In this document: positions 53,421 through 64,000 of the stretch, in pieces
Numbering within the stretch: the first letter of the stretch is position 1
Layout of the letters: each line of letters begins with the position of its first letter
NCBI RefSeq assembly: GCF_009068765.1
Contig: NZ_CP035534.1
Coordinates: 2,278,012 to 2,342,011, forward strand
Origin: Sulfurimonas hydrogeniphila
Lineage (GTDB): Bacteria > Campylobacterota > Campylobacteria > Campylobacterales > Sulfurimonadaceae
DNA length: 64,000 nucleotides
Direction: 5' to 3'
Made by a program: the position numbers and the translations under genes
The notes under the pieces: generated by a model
Told to the model about the DNA's origin: nothing
Seen by the model: only the letters and a program-made list of their open reading frames with translations
The model's database searches: none

Positions 53421-54429
53421 CAAATGAAAGGCTGCCTTTTGAGTAGTTTGTTACAGTGCCTTCAAAGAAGTTTGTTTTCTGGTCATTGAATTTTGCAAAG
53501 TCATCTACCCATTTAATAGGGTTGGAGACATTGTACAGCTTGTCAAAACCGACAGAGTTTAATCTGTCATCGGCGAGATACTGAATATACTGCTCAACAA
53601 TCCCATCTGTCAAACCTAAAATCTGTCCCTGCGTGATATATTTGCCCCACTCGGTCTCAAGCTTGACAGCCTCTTTAAACATCTCAATTACATCGGCTCT
53701 GAGTTCATCAGTAAAAAGATCCGGTCGCTCTTTTCTTAAGGTATTGATTAAATTTTGAAACAGTACCAGGTGTGTCACTTCATCACGCTGAATGAAACGA
53801 ATCATCTGTGCGGAACCGAGCATTTTTCCCGAACGTGCCAGTGTATAGATGTAGGTAAAACCACTGTAAAAATAGATGCCTTCAAGTATCTGATTTGCAA
53901 AACATGCTTTGACAAAATTTGTATCTGTCGGATTTTTTGCCAGCTCCTGATAGACAGCGGCAATCGTATCATTTTTGTGTTTGAGCATCATATCTCTGCG
54001 CCACAGATCATATATCTCTTCCGAGTTTGTAGAGATGCTGTCAACCATCACAGCATAACTTTGTGAGTGCAAAGCCTCTTCAAAAGACTGGCGCACCAAA
54101 ATAAGATTTATCTCAGGGGCAGTCACATAAGGATTTACGTTATCTATTAAATTGTTTGTTTGGAGTGAATCCATAAAAATAAGTTGCGAAAGCGCTTTGT
54201 CATAAGCCGTTTTTTCAGCATCCGTGAGTTGTTTGTAATCATTGACATCCCGTGTCATATCAACTTCTTTTGGAAACCATGTGTTGTTGAGCATCATCTC
54301 CCACAGATTATATGCCCATTGGTATTTAATGTTGTTGAGTTCAAAAATACCTGTCGGATTTCCGCCAAAGACTTTTCTGTCATTAACATTTTCAGTTGAG
54401 TCAGGGTTATATATCTGTTTTCTGTTCAT
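53407..54429 (-). CDS. nrdB: ribonucleotide reductase class I, small subunit NrdB
   Basis: 340 residues from the ATG at 54429 (AAGGG upstream); an in-frame ATG at 54474 would precede the promoter TATAAT and is rejected. Di-iron ligand motifs appear in order: the early Asp/Glu helix ([20 protein letters not shown]), [12 protein letters not shown] with Glu and His, and the later [12 protein letters not shown] and [13 protein letters not shown]. It supplies the tyrosyl radical cofactor for NrdA (not in this window). Promoter TATAAT at 54464-54469 on the minus strand. Confidence 0.94.
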   Translation of the reverse strand: MNRKQIYNPDSTENVNDRKVFGGNPTGIFELNNIKYQWAYNLWEMMLNNTWFPKEVDMTRDVNDYKQLTDAEKTAYDKALSQLIFMDSLQTNNLIDNVNPYVTAPEINLILVRQSFEEALHSQSYAVMVDSISTNSEEIYDLWRRDMMLKHKNDTIAAVYQELAKNPTDTNFVKACFANQILEGIYFYSGFTYIYTLARSGKMLGSAQMIRFIQRDEVTHLVLFQNLINTLRKERPDLFTDELRADVIEMFKEAVKLETEWGKYITQGQILGLTDGIVEQYIQYLADDRLNSVGFDKLYNVSNPIKWVDDFAKFNDQKTNFFEGTVTNYSKGSLSFDDDF

Positions 54430-54463
54430 GGAATTCCCTTGTAAGTGATTATTTGAGTGTATG

Positions 54464-54469
54464 ATTATA
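54464..54469 (-). promoter_or_regulatory. nrdB: -10 box of nrdB
   Basis: GATATAATC on the minus strand in the nrdB/YheT-like divergent spacer. TATAAT is 34 bases before the nrdB ATG (54429), leaving a leader of about 28 bases with an AAGGG site. No NrdR-type repeat was recognised in the short spacer. Confidence 0.45.
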
Positions 54470-54504
54470 TCCATCTGTAGATAAATTTTTGATAAGATAA
54501 GAGA

Positions 54505-55497
54505 ATGAATTTCAAACCATCTATTTTATTAAAAAACAGACATGTACAAACTGTCTATGCCAGCCTCTTTCGAAGGGTTCTTGTCAAAAATTTTGAGATA
54601 GAAACATTCACCCTCAGCGACGGAGATTTTCTCGAATGTTACTGGAAAAAGATTGATAATCATACAAAAATGTCTCCTGTTGTCATACTTTTTCACGGAT
54701 TGGCAGGTTCTTATAAGTCTCCCTATATTCAAGGAACAGTAAAAGAACTCAAAGAAGCGGGATTCAGCAGTGTAGTCATGCATTTCAGAGGCTGTTCGGG
54801 CAAGCAGAATCTCAAACCAAGATCATACCACAGCGGTGATACACAGGATGCTTTTGAATTTATACAGGCTGTTTCAAAAAGATATCCCCGGGCAAAGATA
54901 TTTGCGGTCGGATTTTCACTCGGTGCAAATATGCTCCTGAAACTTTTAGGAGAGAAACGCTCTACATGTAAACTTACTACCGCTGTTGCTGTATCTGCAC
55001 CGATGCTTTTAGACAAATGTGCCACACACATAAATAAAGGCTTTGCAAAATTTTATCAAAAGATTTTATTAAAAGATTTAAAAAGAGACTTGGAAAAGAA
55101 ATATGAATCTTTTAATATGCAACAGATTATTTCTTTGCAGCAAAATGAGATAAAAAAATTAAAAAATTTTTGGGAATTTGACAATGTCTACACAGCCCCT
55201 ATTCATGGATTTTGCTCTGCACAGGAGTATTATACGAAATCCAGCAGCAGACAGTTTTTAAAATTCATATCAGTTCCAACACTTGTTATTCATGCGAAAG
55301 ATGATCCCTTTATGCCTCCTGATATATTGCCAAAATATAATGAAATATCATCTGCTGTTGAATTGGAAGTCAGTGAATTTGGAGGACATGTGGGGTTTGT
55401 GTCAGGAAGTATTTTCCGCCCTCAATATTGGGCGGAAAAAAGAGTTGTCAGTTTTTTTAAAACATTTTTGCAGCAAGAGGTTCAAAAAGATATTTGA
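54505..55497 (+). CDS. YheT-family alpha/beta hydrolase
   Basis: 330 residues. The oxyanion/His-Gly region [18 protein letters not shown], the nucleophile elbow [14 protein letters not shown] (Ser of GFSLG), and a late His in FGGHVGF complete an alpha/beta-hydrolase triad. The acidic member is probably the Asp in [12 protein letters not shown]. YheT-like enzymes are esterases of unknown substrate. Divergent from nrdB and convergent with typA. Confidence 0.85.
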   Translation: MNFKPSILLKNRHVQTVYASLFRRVLVKNFEIETFTLSDGDFLECYWKKIDNHTKMSPVVILFHGLAGSYKSPYIQGTVKELKEAGFSSVVMHFRGCSGKQNLKPRSYHSGDTQDAFEFIQAVSKRYPRAKIFAVGFSLGANMLLKLLGEKRSTCKLTTAVAVSAPMLLDKCATHINKGFAKFYQKILLKDLKRDLEKKYESFNMQQIISLQQNEIKKLKNFWEFDNVYTAPIHGFCSAQEYYTKSSSRQFLKFISVPTLVIHAKDDPFMPPDILPKYNEISSAVELEVSEFGGHVGFVSGSIFRPQYWAEKRVVSFFKTFLQQEVQKDI

Positions 55498-55509
55498 AAC
55501 TCTCTATTT

Positions 55510-57312
55510 TTATTTGCGTGCGTGACGTTTTCTTTCACTCTCTGTTAAAAATTTCTTACGGATACGAATATTTTTCGGAGTCACTTCCAGAAGTTCGTCA
55601 TCTTCTATCCACTCTAATGCACGCTCTAAACTCATATCACGAGGCGGAACAAGTTTAATCGCCTCATCTGCACCGCTTGAACGGACATTTGACTGTGCTT
55701 TTCCTTTAATAGGATTTACCACAAGGTCATTTGAACGTGAATGCTCACCGATAATCATACCCTCATACACTTCTGTCTGCACACCGATAAAAAGAACACC
55801 GCGGTCTTGAATACCAAAAAGCGAGAAAGCCAGTGTAGAACCGGATGTCATGGAAACAAGTGCACCGTATGAACGTGATTCAACTTCACCTGAAAACGGA
55901 CGGAATTCCAAGAAAGAGTGATTCATTACACCCTCACCTTTTGTATCTGTCAAAAACTGCCCTCTAAAACCGATAAGTGCACGCGCAGGAATTTCAAACT
56001 CTATACGTTGGAAACCCTGTCCCATTGGCAGCATTGATTTCATTTCCGCTTTTCTTTTTCCCAAACGCTCAATAACCGTACCGCTTAAATCTTCCGGAAC
56101 ATCAATCACCAAATGCTCAAAAGGTTCACATTTCACACCGTTAATCTCTTTGGTAATAACTTCCGGACGCGAAATTGAAAATTCAAAGTTTTCGCGACGC
56201 ATATTTTCGGCAAGTACTGTAATTTGAAGTTCACCACGGCCGGAAACTTTGAATTTACCCTCGCCGACAACTTCAAGACGCATGGCAACATTTGTGTTCA
56301 TCTCAAACTCAAGTCTTTCACGAAGCTTGTTTGATGTAACGTGTTTGCCTTCTTTACCGGCCAAAGGAGAATCATTTACGGCAAAAACAACAGTCAGTGT
56401 CGGCTCTTCAACATGCATAGGATCAAGTGCAACAGGATTTACAGGATCGGCAATCGTGTCTCCAACATCAACAGTTTCCATTCCTGCAAATGCAACGATA
56501 TCTCCCGCTTCCGCTTCCTCGATTTCCATACGGTTCAGTCCGTGAAAACCTATAAGTTTGGAGATTTTTCCTTTGACCATTTCGCCGTCAGCTTTTGCAA
56601 GCATAACATTGTCGCCTTTATGTACAGTACCGTTGAAGATACGGCTGATACCGATTTTACCGACATAGTTGTCATAATCAAGTGTAAATACCTGTGCCTG
56701 CAGAGGATTTTGTGCATCACCTTCCGGTTCAGGAATTTTATTGATGATTGTTTCAAAAATACACTCGAAATCACCATCAGGATCATCCATATCCATTTTT
56801 GCCATACCGTCACGGGCAGCAGCATAGATAATAGGAAAATCCTGCTGTTCGTCTGTTGCACCCATGTCTGCAAAAAGGTCAAACATTTCATCTACAACAC
56901 GCTCAGGATCTGCTGAAGGTTTGTCAATTTTATTGATAACGACAATCGGCATTTTACCAAGTGCCAGCATTTTTTTCACAACAAATTTTGTTTGAGGCAT
57001 AACACCTTCATAGGCATCAACAAGTACCAAAACACCATCTACCATTTTTAAAACACGTTCAACTTCCCCACCAAAATCGGCGTGGCCCGGAGTATCTATA
57101 ATATTGATTTTATAATCTTTGTAACGAATAGCTGTATTTTTTGAAAGAATCGTAATACCACGCTCTTTTTCGATGTCATTGCTATCCATCGCTCTTTCAT
57201 CATGTTGTTCGTGAGAACCGAATGTACCGGATTGCTCCAAGAGCCCATCAACCAGTGTAGTTTTACCGTGGTCAACGTGAGCGATAACGGCTATATTTCT
57301 AATTTTTTGCAT
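55510..57312 (-). CDS. typA: ribosome-associated GTPase TypA/BipA
   Basis: 600 residues. GTPase motifs: G1 [16 protein letters not shown]2 around [13 protein letters not shown]3 [13 protein letters not shown]4 NKIDKPSAD. Elongation-factor-like domains follow, and the BipA-specific C-terminal part carries [15 protein letters not shown] and [13 protein letters not shown]. It binds the ribosome under stress. Promoter TATAAT at 57388-57393 on the minus strand with a leader of about 70 bases. Convergent with the YheT-like gene. Confidence 0.96.
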   Translation of the reverse strand: MQKIRNIAVIAHVDHGKTTLVDGLLEQSGTFGSHEQHDERAMDSNDIEKERGITILSKNTAIRYKDYKINIIDTPGHADFGGEVERVLKMVDGVLVLVDAYEGVMPQTKFVVKKMLALGKMPIVVINKIDKPSADPERVVDEMFDLFADMGATDEQQDFPIIYAAARDGMAKMDMDDPDGDFECIFETIINKIPEPEGDAQNPLQAQVFTLDYDNYVGKIGISRIFNGTVHKGDNVMLAKADGEMVKGKISKLIGFHGLNRMEIEEAEAGDIVAFAGMETVDVGDTIADPVNPVALDPMHVEEPTLTVVFAVNDSPLAGKEGKHVTSNKLRERLEFEMNTNVAMRLEVVGEGKFKVSGRGELQITVLAENMRRENFEFSISRPEVITKEINGVKCEPFEHLVIDVPEDLSGTVIERLGKRKAEMKSMLPMGQGFQRIEFEIPARALIGFRGQFLTDTKGEGVMNHSFLEFRPFSGEVESRSYGALVSMTSGSTLAFSLFGIQDRGVLFIGVQTEVYEGMIIGEHSRSNDLVVNPIKGKAQSNVRSSGADEAIKLVPPRDMSLERALEWIEDDELLEVTPKNIRIRKKFLTESERKRHARK

Positions 57313-57387
57313 TAGGGGTTTCCTTTATTTGGAAAATTTGCTGAAGAAAATTCTGCATTTCAGAGTACTTTCAGCTATTTTTCGCGA

Positions 57388-57393
57388 ATTATA
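57388..57393 (-). promoter_or_regulatory. typA: -10 box of typA
   Basis: GGGTATAATTCGCG on the minus strand: a perfect TATAAT 75 bases before the typA start codon, in the typA/cca divergent spacer. Confidence 0.45.
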
Positions 57394-57425
57394 CCCAAAT
57401 AATTATTATATCCTTGTAAAATTAG

Positions 57426-57434
57426 TGATATACT
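57426..57434 (+). promoter_or_regulatory. cca: extended -10 before cca, leaderless spacing
   Basis: TGATATACT (TGN plus TATACT) ends six bases before the cca ATG at 57441. The only Shine-Dalgarno-like bases (GAG) sit too close to the start, so a leaderless message or an undetected upstream promoter is implied. Confidence 0.4.
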
Positions 57435-57440
57435 TAGAGT

Positions 57441-58679
57441 ATGATTAACTATCCGAAGAGTCTCGATACTATTTTTCACAAATTATACACACACAATATA
57501 CTCCCTGTCATTGTAGGCGGTTATATTCGCGATGCACTTTTAGGAATTCCTTCAAATGATATTGATATTGAGCTCTACGGAGTCAGTTCTCTTGATAAAG
57601 TTGAAGAAATTTTACAGGAATTTGGAAAGGTGAACAGTGTTGGAAAGAGCTTTGGTGTCTGCAAGATATACTATAAAAATTTGGATTTGGATTTTTCTCT
57701 GCCAAGAGAAGATAACAAAATTGCTTCGGGACATCAGGGTTTTGCAATCAAAATCGATAAAAATCTGGATTTTAAAACAGCTGCACTCAGAAGGGATTTT
57801 ACCATCAATGCCATAGGTTATGATGTTGTCGGTAAAAAAATATTAGATCCTTATCACGGCAGAGAAGATTTAGATAAAAAAATATTACGCTCTGTGGATA
57901 AACAAAAATTTAAAGAGGATCCTTTGCGGGTTCTTCGTGCCGTTGTCTTTGCATCCCGCTTCCGTATGAAGCTTGATAAAATTCTTGTACTTACATGTAA
58001 AGAGATGATAAAAGAAAAACTTCTTGAAGAACTTCCCAAAGAAAGAGTTTTTCAAGAATTACAAAAACTTCTTCTAAAATCAGACAAACCCTCTCTCGGA
58101 TTTAATCTTCTTAAAGAGTTAGGAGCATTTTCATTTTTTAGAGAACTTGCATTTCTAAACAGACAAGAGTATAAGGAAATTTTCAACTCTTTGGATATGT
58201 TAAAACAACTGTCAATAACAAATGATAAAGAGTTTGTTATACTTGCTTTGGCTGTTATAACATCGAAGTTTTCAACAATACAGACACAGACATTTTTACA
58301 GAGAGTAACAAATGAAAAAACAGTAATCAAAAAAGTTTTGCAACTTCATACAATTGATTTTGATTTAGATGATTTTAATGATTATGATATATACAAACTT
58401 GCTCAAAAAACAGATATTGCATTTTATGCACACTACTTACATGTAACGCAGAAGAAAAAAAAAGATACAGAGTATTTACTCAAAAAAGCGAAAAAACTCA
58501 ATGTACTTCATAAACCAATTCCTCCTCTCGTCAGTGGAAAAGATTTAATTGAACTGGGTCTACAGCCATCAAAAGAATTTTCAAAAATACTTCAATCAAC
58601 ATATCAGGCACAAATTCAAAATATTTTTAACACTAAATCTGATGCTCTCATCTGGCTCCAAAAAAATCTACTTTCCTAA
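57441..58679 (+). CDS. cca: CCA tRNA nucleotidyltransferase / poly(A) polymerase family
   Basis: 412 residues. Class II head domain: PVIVGGYIRDALLG and the catalytic DIDIELYG, followed by RRDFTINAIGYDV and the RNA-binding RVLRAVVFASRFRM. It adds or repairs the 3' CCA of tRNAs; poly(A)-polymerase activity cannot be excluded. The tRNA-Ser gene in this window already encodes CCA, so repair is the likely main task. Convergent with the hypothetical gene at 58668 (12-base overlap). Confidence 0.9.
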   Translation: MINYPKSLDTIFHKLYTHNILPVIVGGYIRDALLGIPSNDIDIELYGVSSLDKVEEILQEFGKVNSVGKSFGVCKIYYKNLDLDFSLPREDNKIASGHQGFAIKIDKNLDFKTAALRRDFTINAIGYDVVGKKILDPYHGREDLDKKILRSVDKQKFKEDPLRVLRAVVFASRFRMKLDKILVLTCKEMIKEKLLEELPKERVFQELQKLLLKSDKPSLGFNLLKELGAFSFFRELAFLNRQEYKEIFNSLDMLKQLSITNDKEFVILALAVITSKFSTIQTQTFLQRVTNEKTVIKKVLQLHTIDFDLDDFNDYDIYKLAQKTDIAFYAHYLHVTQKKKKDTEYLLKKAKKLNVLHKPIPPLVSGKDLIELGLQPSKEFSKILQSTYQAQIQNIFNTKSDALIWLQKNLLS

Positions 58680-59117
58680 AATATTCATTTTATTTTGTAG
58701 TTTTGAATATTGATTTATAGTGTTTATTGCTGATTTTAAAGTCTCAACGAGTTTTGAACTGTATATTTGTTTATTACGTGTGTCATAATCATTGATAAGT
58801 TCTTTATAAATTTCTAAAAATTTTTGAGCTGATTCGATAGTTTTCATATTAATATGTTTGTTCGTCAAAACAGCAATAAAAAGCTCAAAAGCTTTTTTCT
58901 TTTTTATATCCATATCATCGTTTTTAATAAAATATGCTTGTGTTTTTTCATCAAACGAAATAAGTTTTTTCATAACTTCATTTGCGCCTTCAACACTTAG
59001 TGCAAGATCTTTCATATTATTTTTTATATAAGAGCGCATTTCGGTAAGATTCATTTTTGCTATTTTTTCAACTAATTGCGAATTTGCCAATTTATCTTGA
59101 TTTTTTTTACCAAACAC
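58668..59117 (-). CDS. hypothetical helical protein of the gyrB operon
   Basis: 149 residues, Lys/Asn-rich and mainly helical, no signal peptide or recognised domain. It begins MFGKKNQDKLANSQLVEKIA and ends KLQNKMNILGK. It lies 17 bases after the degenerate GGDEF-EAL gene in the dnaN-gyrB direction, so it is probably co-transcribed. Nothing in the sequence points to a specific role. Its end overlaps cca by 12 bases tail to tail. Confidence 0.6.
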   Translation of the reverse strand: MFGKKNQDKLANSQLVEKIAKMNLTEMRSYIKNNMKDLALSVEGANEVMKKLISFDEKTQAYFIKNDDMDIKKKKAFELFIAVLTNKHINMKTIESAQKFLEIYKELINDYDTRNKQIYSSKLVETLKSAINTINQYSKLQNKMNILGK

Positions 59118-59134
59118 AATCTACTCCTTATATT

Positions 59135-60529
59135 TTAGTTTACAACAGTTTCAATTTCTGAGAGATATTTTCCTTCGAGATAATCAATTTTCATCTCTTT
59201 GGCAACCGTGTAAACTTCTTTATCTTCTATATTTTTTATCCAGGTTTTTACACCTTTTTCATGAGCCATAACAGTAAAACCATCAATTATATTACGATTG
59301 TGAAATAGTTTTTCTTTATTTGAATAATAGGTATCAAATCGGACTACATCAATATTTAATTCTCTTAAATATAAAAAACTTGTATGCAGTGAACCTAATC
59401 TGTCTATGGCTATAAGGACACCAAAAGCTTTTAATGATTTTATTATACTATTATATCTGCTTATATAAGAATAATACTGCATTTCACTTAAAACAAACAT
59501 TATTTTCTTGTCAGAATATTCTTTTAAAAGTTCTTTTGTTTTTGAAAGGAATTTGTCATTTCTCAATGATGTAGGCAAAACATTGATTGCGTAAATATTT
59601 TCTCTGTATTGGCAGTTTTTTAAAATTTCTTCTAAGACCATCAAATCAAAACTCACACCGAGTCCCAGTTTATTGATAACTTTTAAATATGTTTTTGGAT
59701 GAATTATTTTTTTGTTTTGTCCTTTGAGTTTAATATAACATTCTCTAAAGACTGCATCATTTTTATTGTTGTAAACTGCCTGTGACATAATAAGAAGATT
59801 TTTATTTTCAATAGCATCAATGACCAATAATTCCAATTCATTTGGATTGATACTCTCTTCTTCTTTGTATTTCATATTTTTGTTTTTATTTTGAAGATCA
59901 AAAAGGTTTTCTATGAGGTAATTTAAATCTTTTGAATAACTCGTATCTGTCATGGCTCCTGATATTTTTATCTCTATATCATCCACATTCAAATCATTGG
60001 ATTTTAAACATATAAGTTCTAGCAAAGTGCTGTATCTGTCTTTTGCTCCATCAAGTCCTATGATAAAATCACCGCCTTTAATGTGACCAATAGGAAAATT
60101 TTCAATCCCTTCTTTTTTTAAATACTCTGTTATCCAATCAACAACATACTTTAAAACTTTATCTCCGTTTTTTAATCCGTAAAGAGAATTTATATCATTT
60201 AAATTATCTATACTGATAAGAATCAGCGTATACTCTTTTTTTTGTTTTATCTCTTTTTGCAAATATTGATACAGGTATTCTCTGCTGAATGTTTTTGTTA
60301 CACTGTCTGTTATTTTTACATCAAATCCTTTGTATATAAGAAAAAAAATAAAGTAGATACTGACAAGTAAAAGTAAAACAGCTTCTATATAAAATGATAT
60401 TTCAAGTGTAGTGTAATTACTGATAAGTGTATGAAAAATAAAGGCAAGTATAAGAGCAAAGATAGGTAAAGCCATTCTAAGTGCAAGCTTAAAACGGTAT
60501 TCCCTCTCTTTTGTTTGGGACAATAACAT
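59135..60529 (-). CDS. membrane-bound degenerate GGDEF-EAL protein
   Basis: 464 residues. Two N-terminal helices (about 13-35 and 38-62) are followed by a GGDEF-like domain in which the active motif reads GHIKGGDFII (Glu lost) and an EAL-like domain in which EAL becomes ECY, DDFG becomes IDRLG and the usual catalytic Glu/Lys positions are changed; VRFD and the final EGKYLSE segment remain. Neither synthesis nor hydrolysis of c-di-GMP is expected; it may be a receptor or scaffold (inference). Its ATG abuts the gyrB stop (TAAATG), so it is translationally coupled to gyrB. Confidence 0.8.
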   Translation of the reverse strand: MLLSQTKEREYRFKLALRMALPIFALILAFIFHTLISNYTTLEISFYIEAVLLLLVSIYFIFFLIYKGFDVKITDSVTKTFSREYLYQYLQKEIKQKKEYTLILISIDNLNDINSLYGLKNGDKVLKYVVDWITEYLKKEGIENFPIGHIKGGDFIIGLDGAKDRYSTLLELICLKSNDLNVDDIEIKISGAMTDTSYSKDLNYLIENLFDLQNKNKNMKYKEEESINPNELELLVIDAIENKNLLIMSQAVYNNKNDAVFRECYIKLKGQNKKIIHPKTYLKVINKLGLGVSFDLMVLEEILKNCQYRENIYAINVLPTSLRNDKFLSKTKELLKEYSDKKIMFVLSEMQYYSYISRYNSIIKSLKAFGVLIAIDRLGSLHTSFLYLRELNIDVVRFDTYYSNKEKLFHNRNIIDGFTVMAHEKGVKTWIKNIEDKEVYTVAKEMKIDYLEGKYLSEIETVVN

Positions 60530-62848
<2,319 letters not shown>

Positions 62849-62949
62849 TTAATACTCCATTGCCGTTTTCGGCATAATTAAAGACATTTTATCTAAAATA
62901 ATCTTATGATAAGTTTTATAGCTGTGCAGAGGAAGGGAGAACCTACAGT

Positions 62950-64000
62950 TTAAATAACTATAGGCATAACAACTGTAATAAAATTTTCATCTTTTAAAAT
63001 AAAAGGAAGGTTTCCTTCATTGAGTCCGATTGTAAATTCTGAAGAGTTTATAGAATTTAAAAAATCAAGTAAATATTTTGAATTGATTGCTATTGAAAAA
63101 GGTTCATCAAAACCTGTGTTGTAACTAATTTCTGTTTTTGCTTCAATGTTGTCTTCACTTAAACTTTCAAAACTGATGGTATCATTGAAAAAAGTGAGTT
63201 TTACATCTGTAGATATAGTTGTAATTTGTTTGATAGAATTAATCATAATGGCTTTAGGCAAAACCAGATTATAGTTTGTTTCTTTAGGAATGATTCTTGA
63301 ATATTCAGGGAATTTTCCGTTAATGAGTTTTGTAAAAAAAGTATATTGTTCTGAATGGATAATAAGATTTGTTTCGTCGTAATAGAGCTCGATATTATCA
63401 AAAAAGAGTTTTTGGATTTCAACAATTGCTTTTTTTGGAATTATTATAGATAATTCGTTTTCACTTTGGTTGTTAAGAGTAACAACTGCCAATCTTCGTG
63501 TATCTGTGGCTGCAAAGTTAATAGAATCTTTTTTTATATCTATGAGAGCACCGTTAAGTTCAAATTTGGGATTGTTGGTATCTATGGCAGGTGTTATTTT
63601 TTTTAAAGATTCGATGAGAGTGTGTGATTCGATGGAAATTCTTGGTTTTCCTTCATAAGAAGGAAATTCCGGAAACTCATTATATGAAAAAGTAGGCAGT
63701 TTGAAATTAGAGTGTCCCTGTGATATAAGAAGAGTGTCATTTTTTACTTCCAAATTAATATCATCATCTTTTAATATTCTGACAATATCGAGAAATTTTT
63801 TACCGTTAGCGGTAATACTGCCTTCGTTTTCAATTTTTAGATTATCAGTTGATACTAAAAAACCTATTTCATAATCAGTTGCCTTTAGTGTTAGTTTTGA
63901 GCCGGAAACATTCATATAGACATGTGAAGTTATCTGTGATGTATCTTTTTTTTCCAAAAAAGGTGCAGCATGAATGAGTATATTTTCCAATATAGATTTT
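62950..64000 (-). CDS. dnaN: DNA polymerase III beta sliding clamp, 5' end cut by window
   Basis: About 349 residues visible; the family has about 355, so roughly seven to nine N-terminal residues lie beyond 64000. The frame stays open to the edge and reads KSILENILIHAAPFLEKKDT, the usual start of epsilonproteobacterial DnaN, so a TTG at 63990 is not the true start. Three clamp domains follow (FLVSTDNLKIENEGSITANG; ARDTRRLAVV-like ATDTRRLAVVTLN; the C-terminal NEGNLPFILKDE region). The extreme C-terminus is MPIVI. It encircles DNA and tethers the polymerase. Confidence 0.96.
   Translation of the reverse strand, partial: KSILENILIHAAPFLEKKDTSQITSHVYMNVSGSKLTLKATDYEIGFLVSTDNLKIENEGSITANGKKFLDIVRILKDDDINLEVKNDTLLISQGHSNFKLPTFSYNEFPEFPSYEGKPRISIESHTLIESLKKITPAIDTNNPKFELNGALIDIKKDSINFAATDTRRLAVVTLNNQSENELSIIIPKKAIVEIQKLFFDNIELYYDETNLIIHSEQYTFFTKLINGKFPEYSRIIPKETNYNLVLPKAIMINSIKQITTISTDVKLTFFNDTISFESLSEDNIEAKTEISYNTGFDEPFSIAINSKYLLDFLNSINSSEFTIGLNEGNLPFILKDENFITVVMPIVI

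Noticed and set aside
55412..55439. Strong hairpin TTTTCCGCCC ... GGGCGGAAAA near the typA end
   Set aside because: It lies inside the YheT-like gene and has no T-run after the stem on either strand, so it is not a terminator; kept only as a coding hairpin.
56341..56916. 191-codon plus-strand open frame opposite typA
   Set aside because: Antisense to the strongly conserved GTPase; no promoter or start context.
63988..63990. TTG as start of dnaN
   Set aside because: The frame runs on to the window edge and the upstream residues match the family's N-terminus.

Overview
The window comes from the chromosome of a Campylobacterota (epsilonproteobacterial) organism, most like Sulfurimonas and its relatives. 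The case rests on low G+C, sensor kinases with the AHQWRQPL phosphoacceptor motif, a soluble CZB-type chemoreceptor, a fliK-flgD-flgE cluster, flavin-dependent thymidylate synthase, a YajQ gene next to a Campylobacterota-type HTH/coiled-coil gene, and a fumarate reductase-like pair as expected in a reductive-TCA lineage. No species name is claimed. dnaN (cut by the right edge) and gyrB run leftward at the right end, so by the usual dnaA-dnaN-gyrB order the replication origin should lie just beyond position 64000. Most genes then lie on the minus strand, co-directional with replication.

Layout. 1-3.4 kb: the 3' part of a multi-PAS histidine kinase and a soluble chemoreceptor. 3.4-8.2 kb: a metal (probably Zn) uptake operon (outer-membrane protein, binding protein, permease, two extra membrane genes), a small His/Cys protein and a divergent winged-helix regulator. 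8.2-10.1 kb: tRNA-Ser(GGA) and cobUSC. 10.3-12.2 kb: a duplicated DUF1538 membrane protein fused to a PII-like domain. 12.4-17.7 kb: ClC channel/antiporter, TrkH-TrkA, HTH/coiled-coil protein, YajQ. 18-25.8 kb: siroheme sulfite/nitrite reductase, a FIST-PAS hybrid kinase with HPt, an HD-GYP response regulator and a dual-receiver protein. 25.8-30.1 kb: an operon of purT, a D-2-hydroxyacid dehydrogenase and an anchorless fumarate reductase-like pair. 30.2-35.4 kb: fliK-flgD-flgE-flgE with two sigma-54-like promoters. 35.7-41.1 kb: a small secreted protein, a degenerate GGDEF-like protein, dnaG, a two-component system and two envelope proteins. 41.2-48.9 kb: a heavy-metal efflux island (RND CusABC type, small Cys/His protein, Cu/Zn permease, Met-rich cytochrome c) headed by a divergent ArsR regulator with a clear operator. 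49-64 kb: housekeeping genes (rpsU, dgt, phnA, thyX, pcm, nitrilase, nrdB, yheT-like, typA, cca, gyrB, dnaN) and a degenerate GGDEF-EAL protein abutting gyrB.

The two most notable genome-scale signals are not genes. One is the 10-base palindrome TTACATGTAA, found 14 times, always inside genes and read in two different frames, so it is selected at DNA level. The other is a family of about 140-bp inverted-repeat-bounded intergenic elements (three full copies, two remnants), mostly between divergent genes.

All calls are from reading the sequence; no database search was run.
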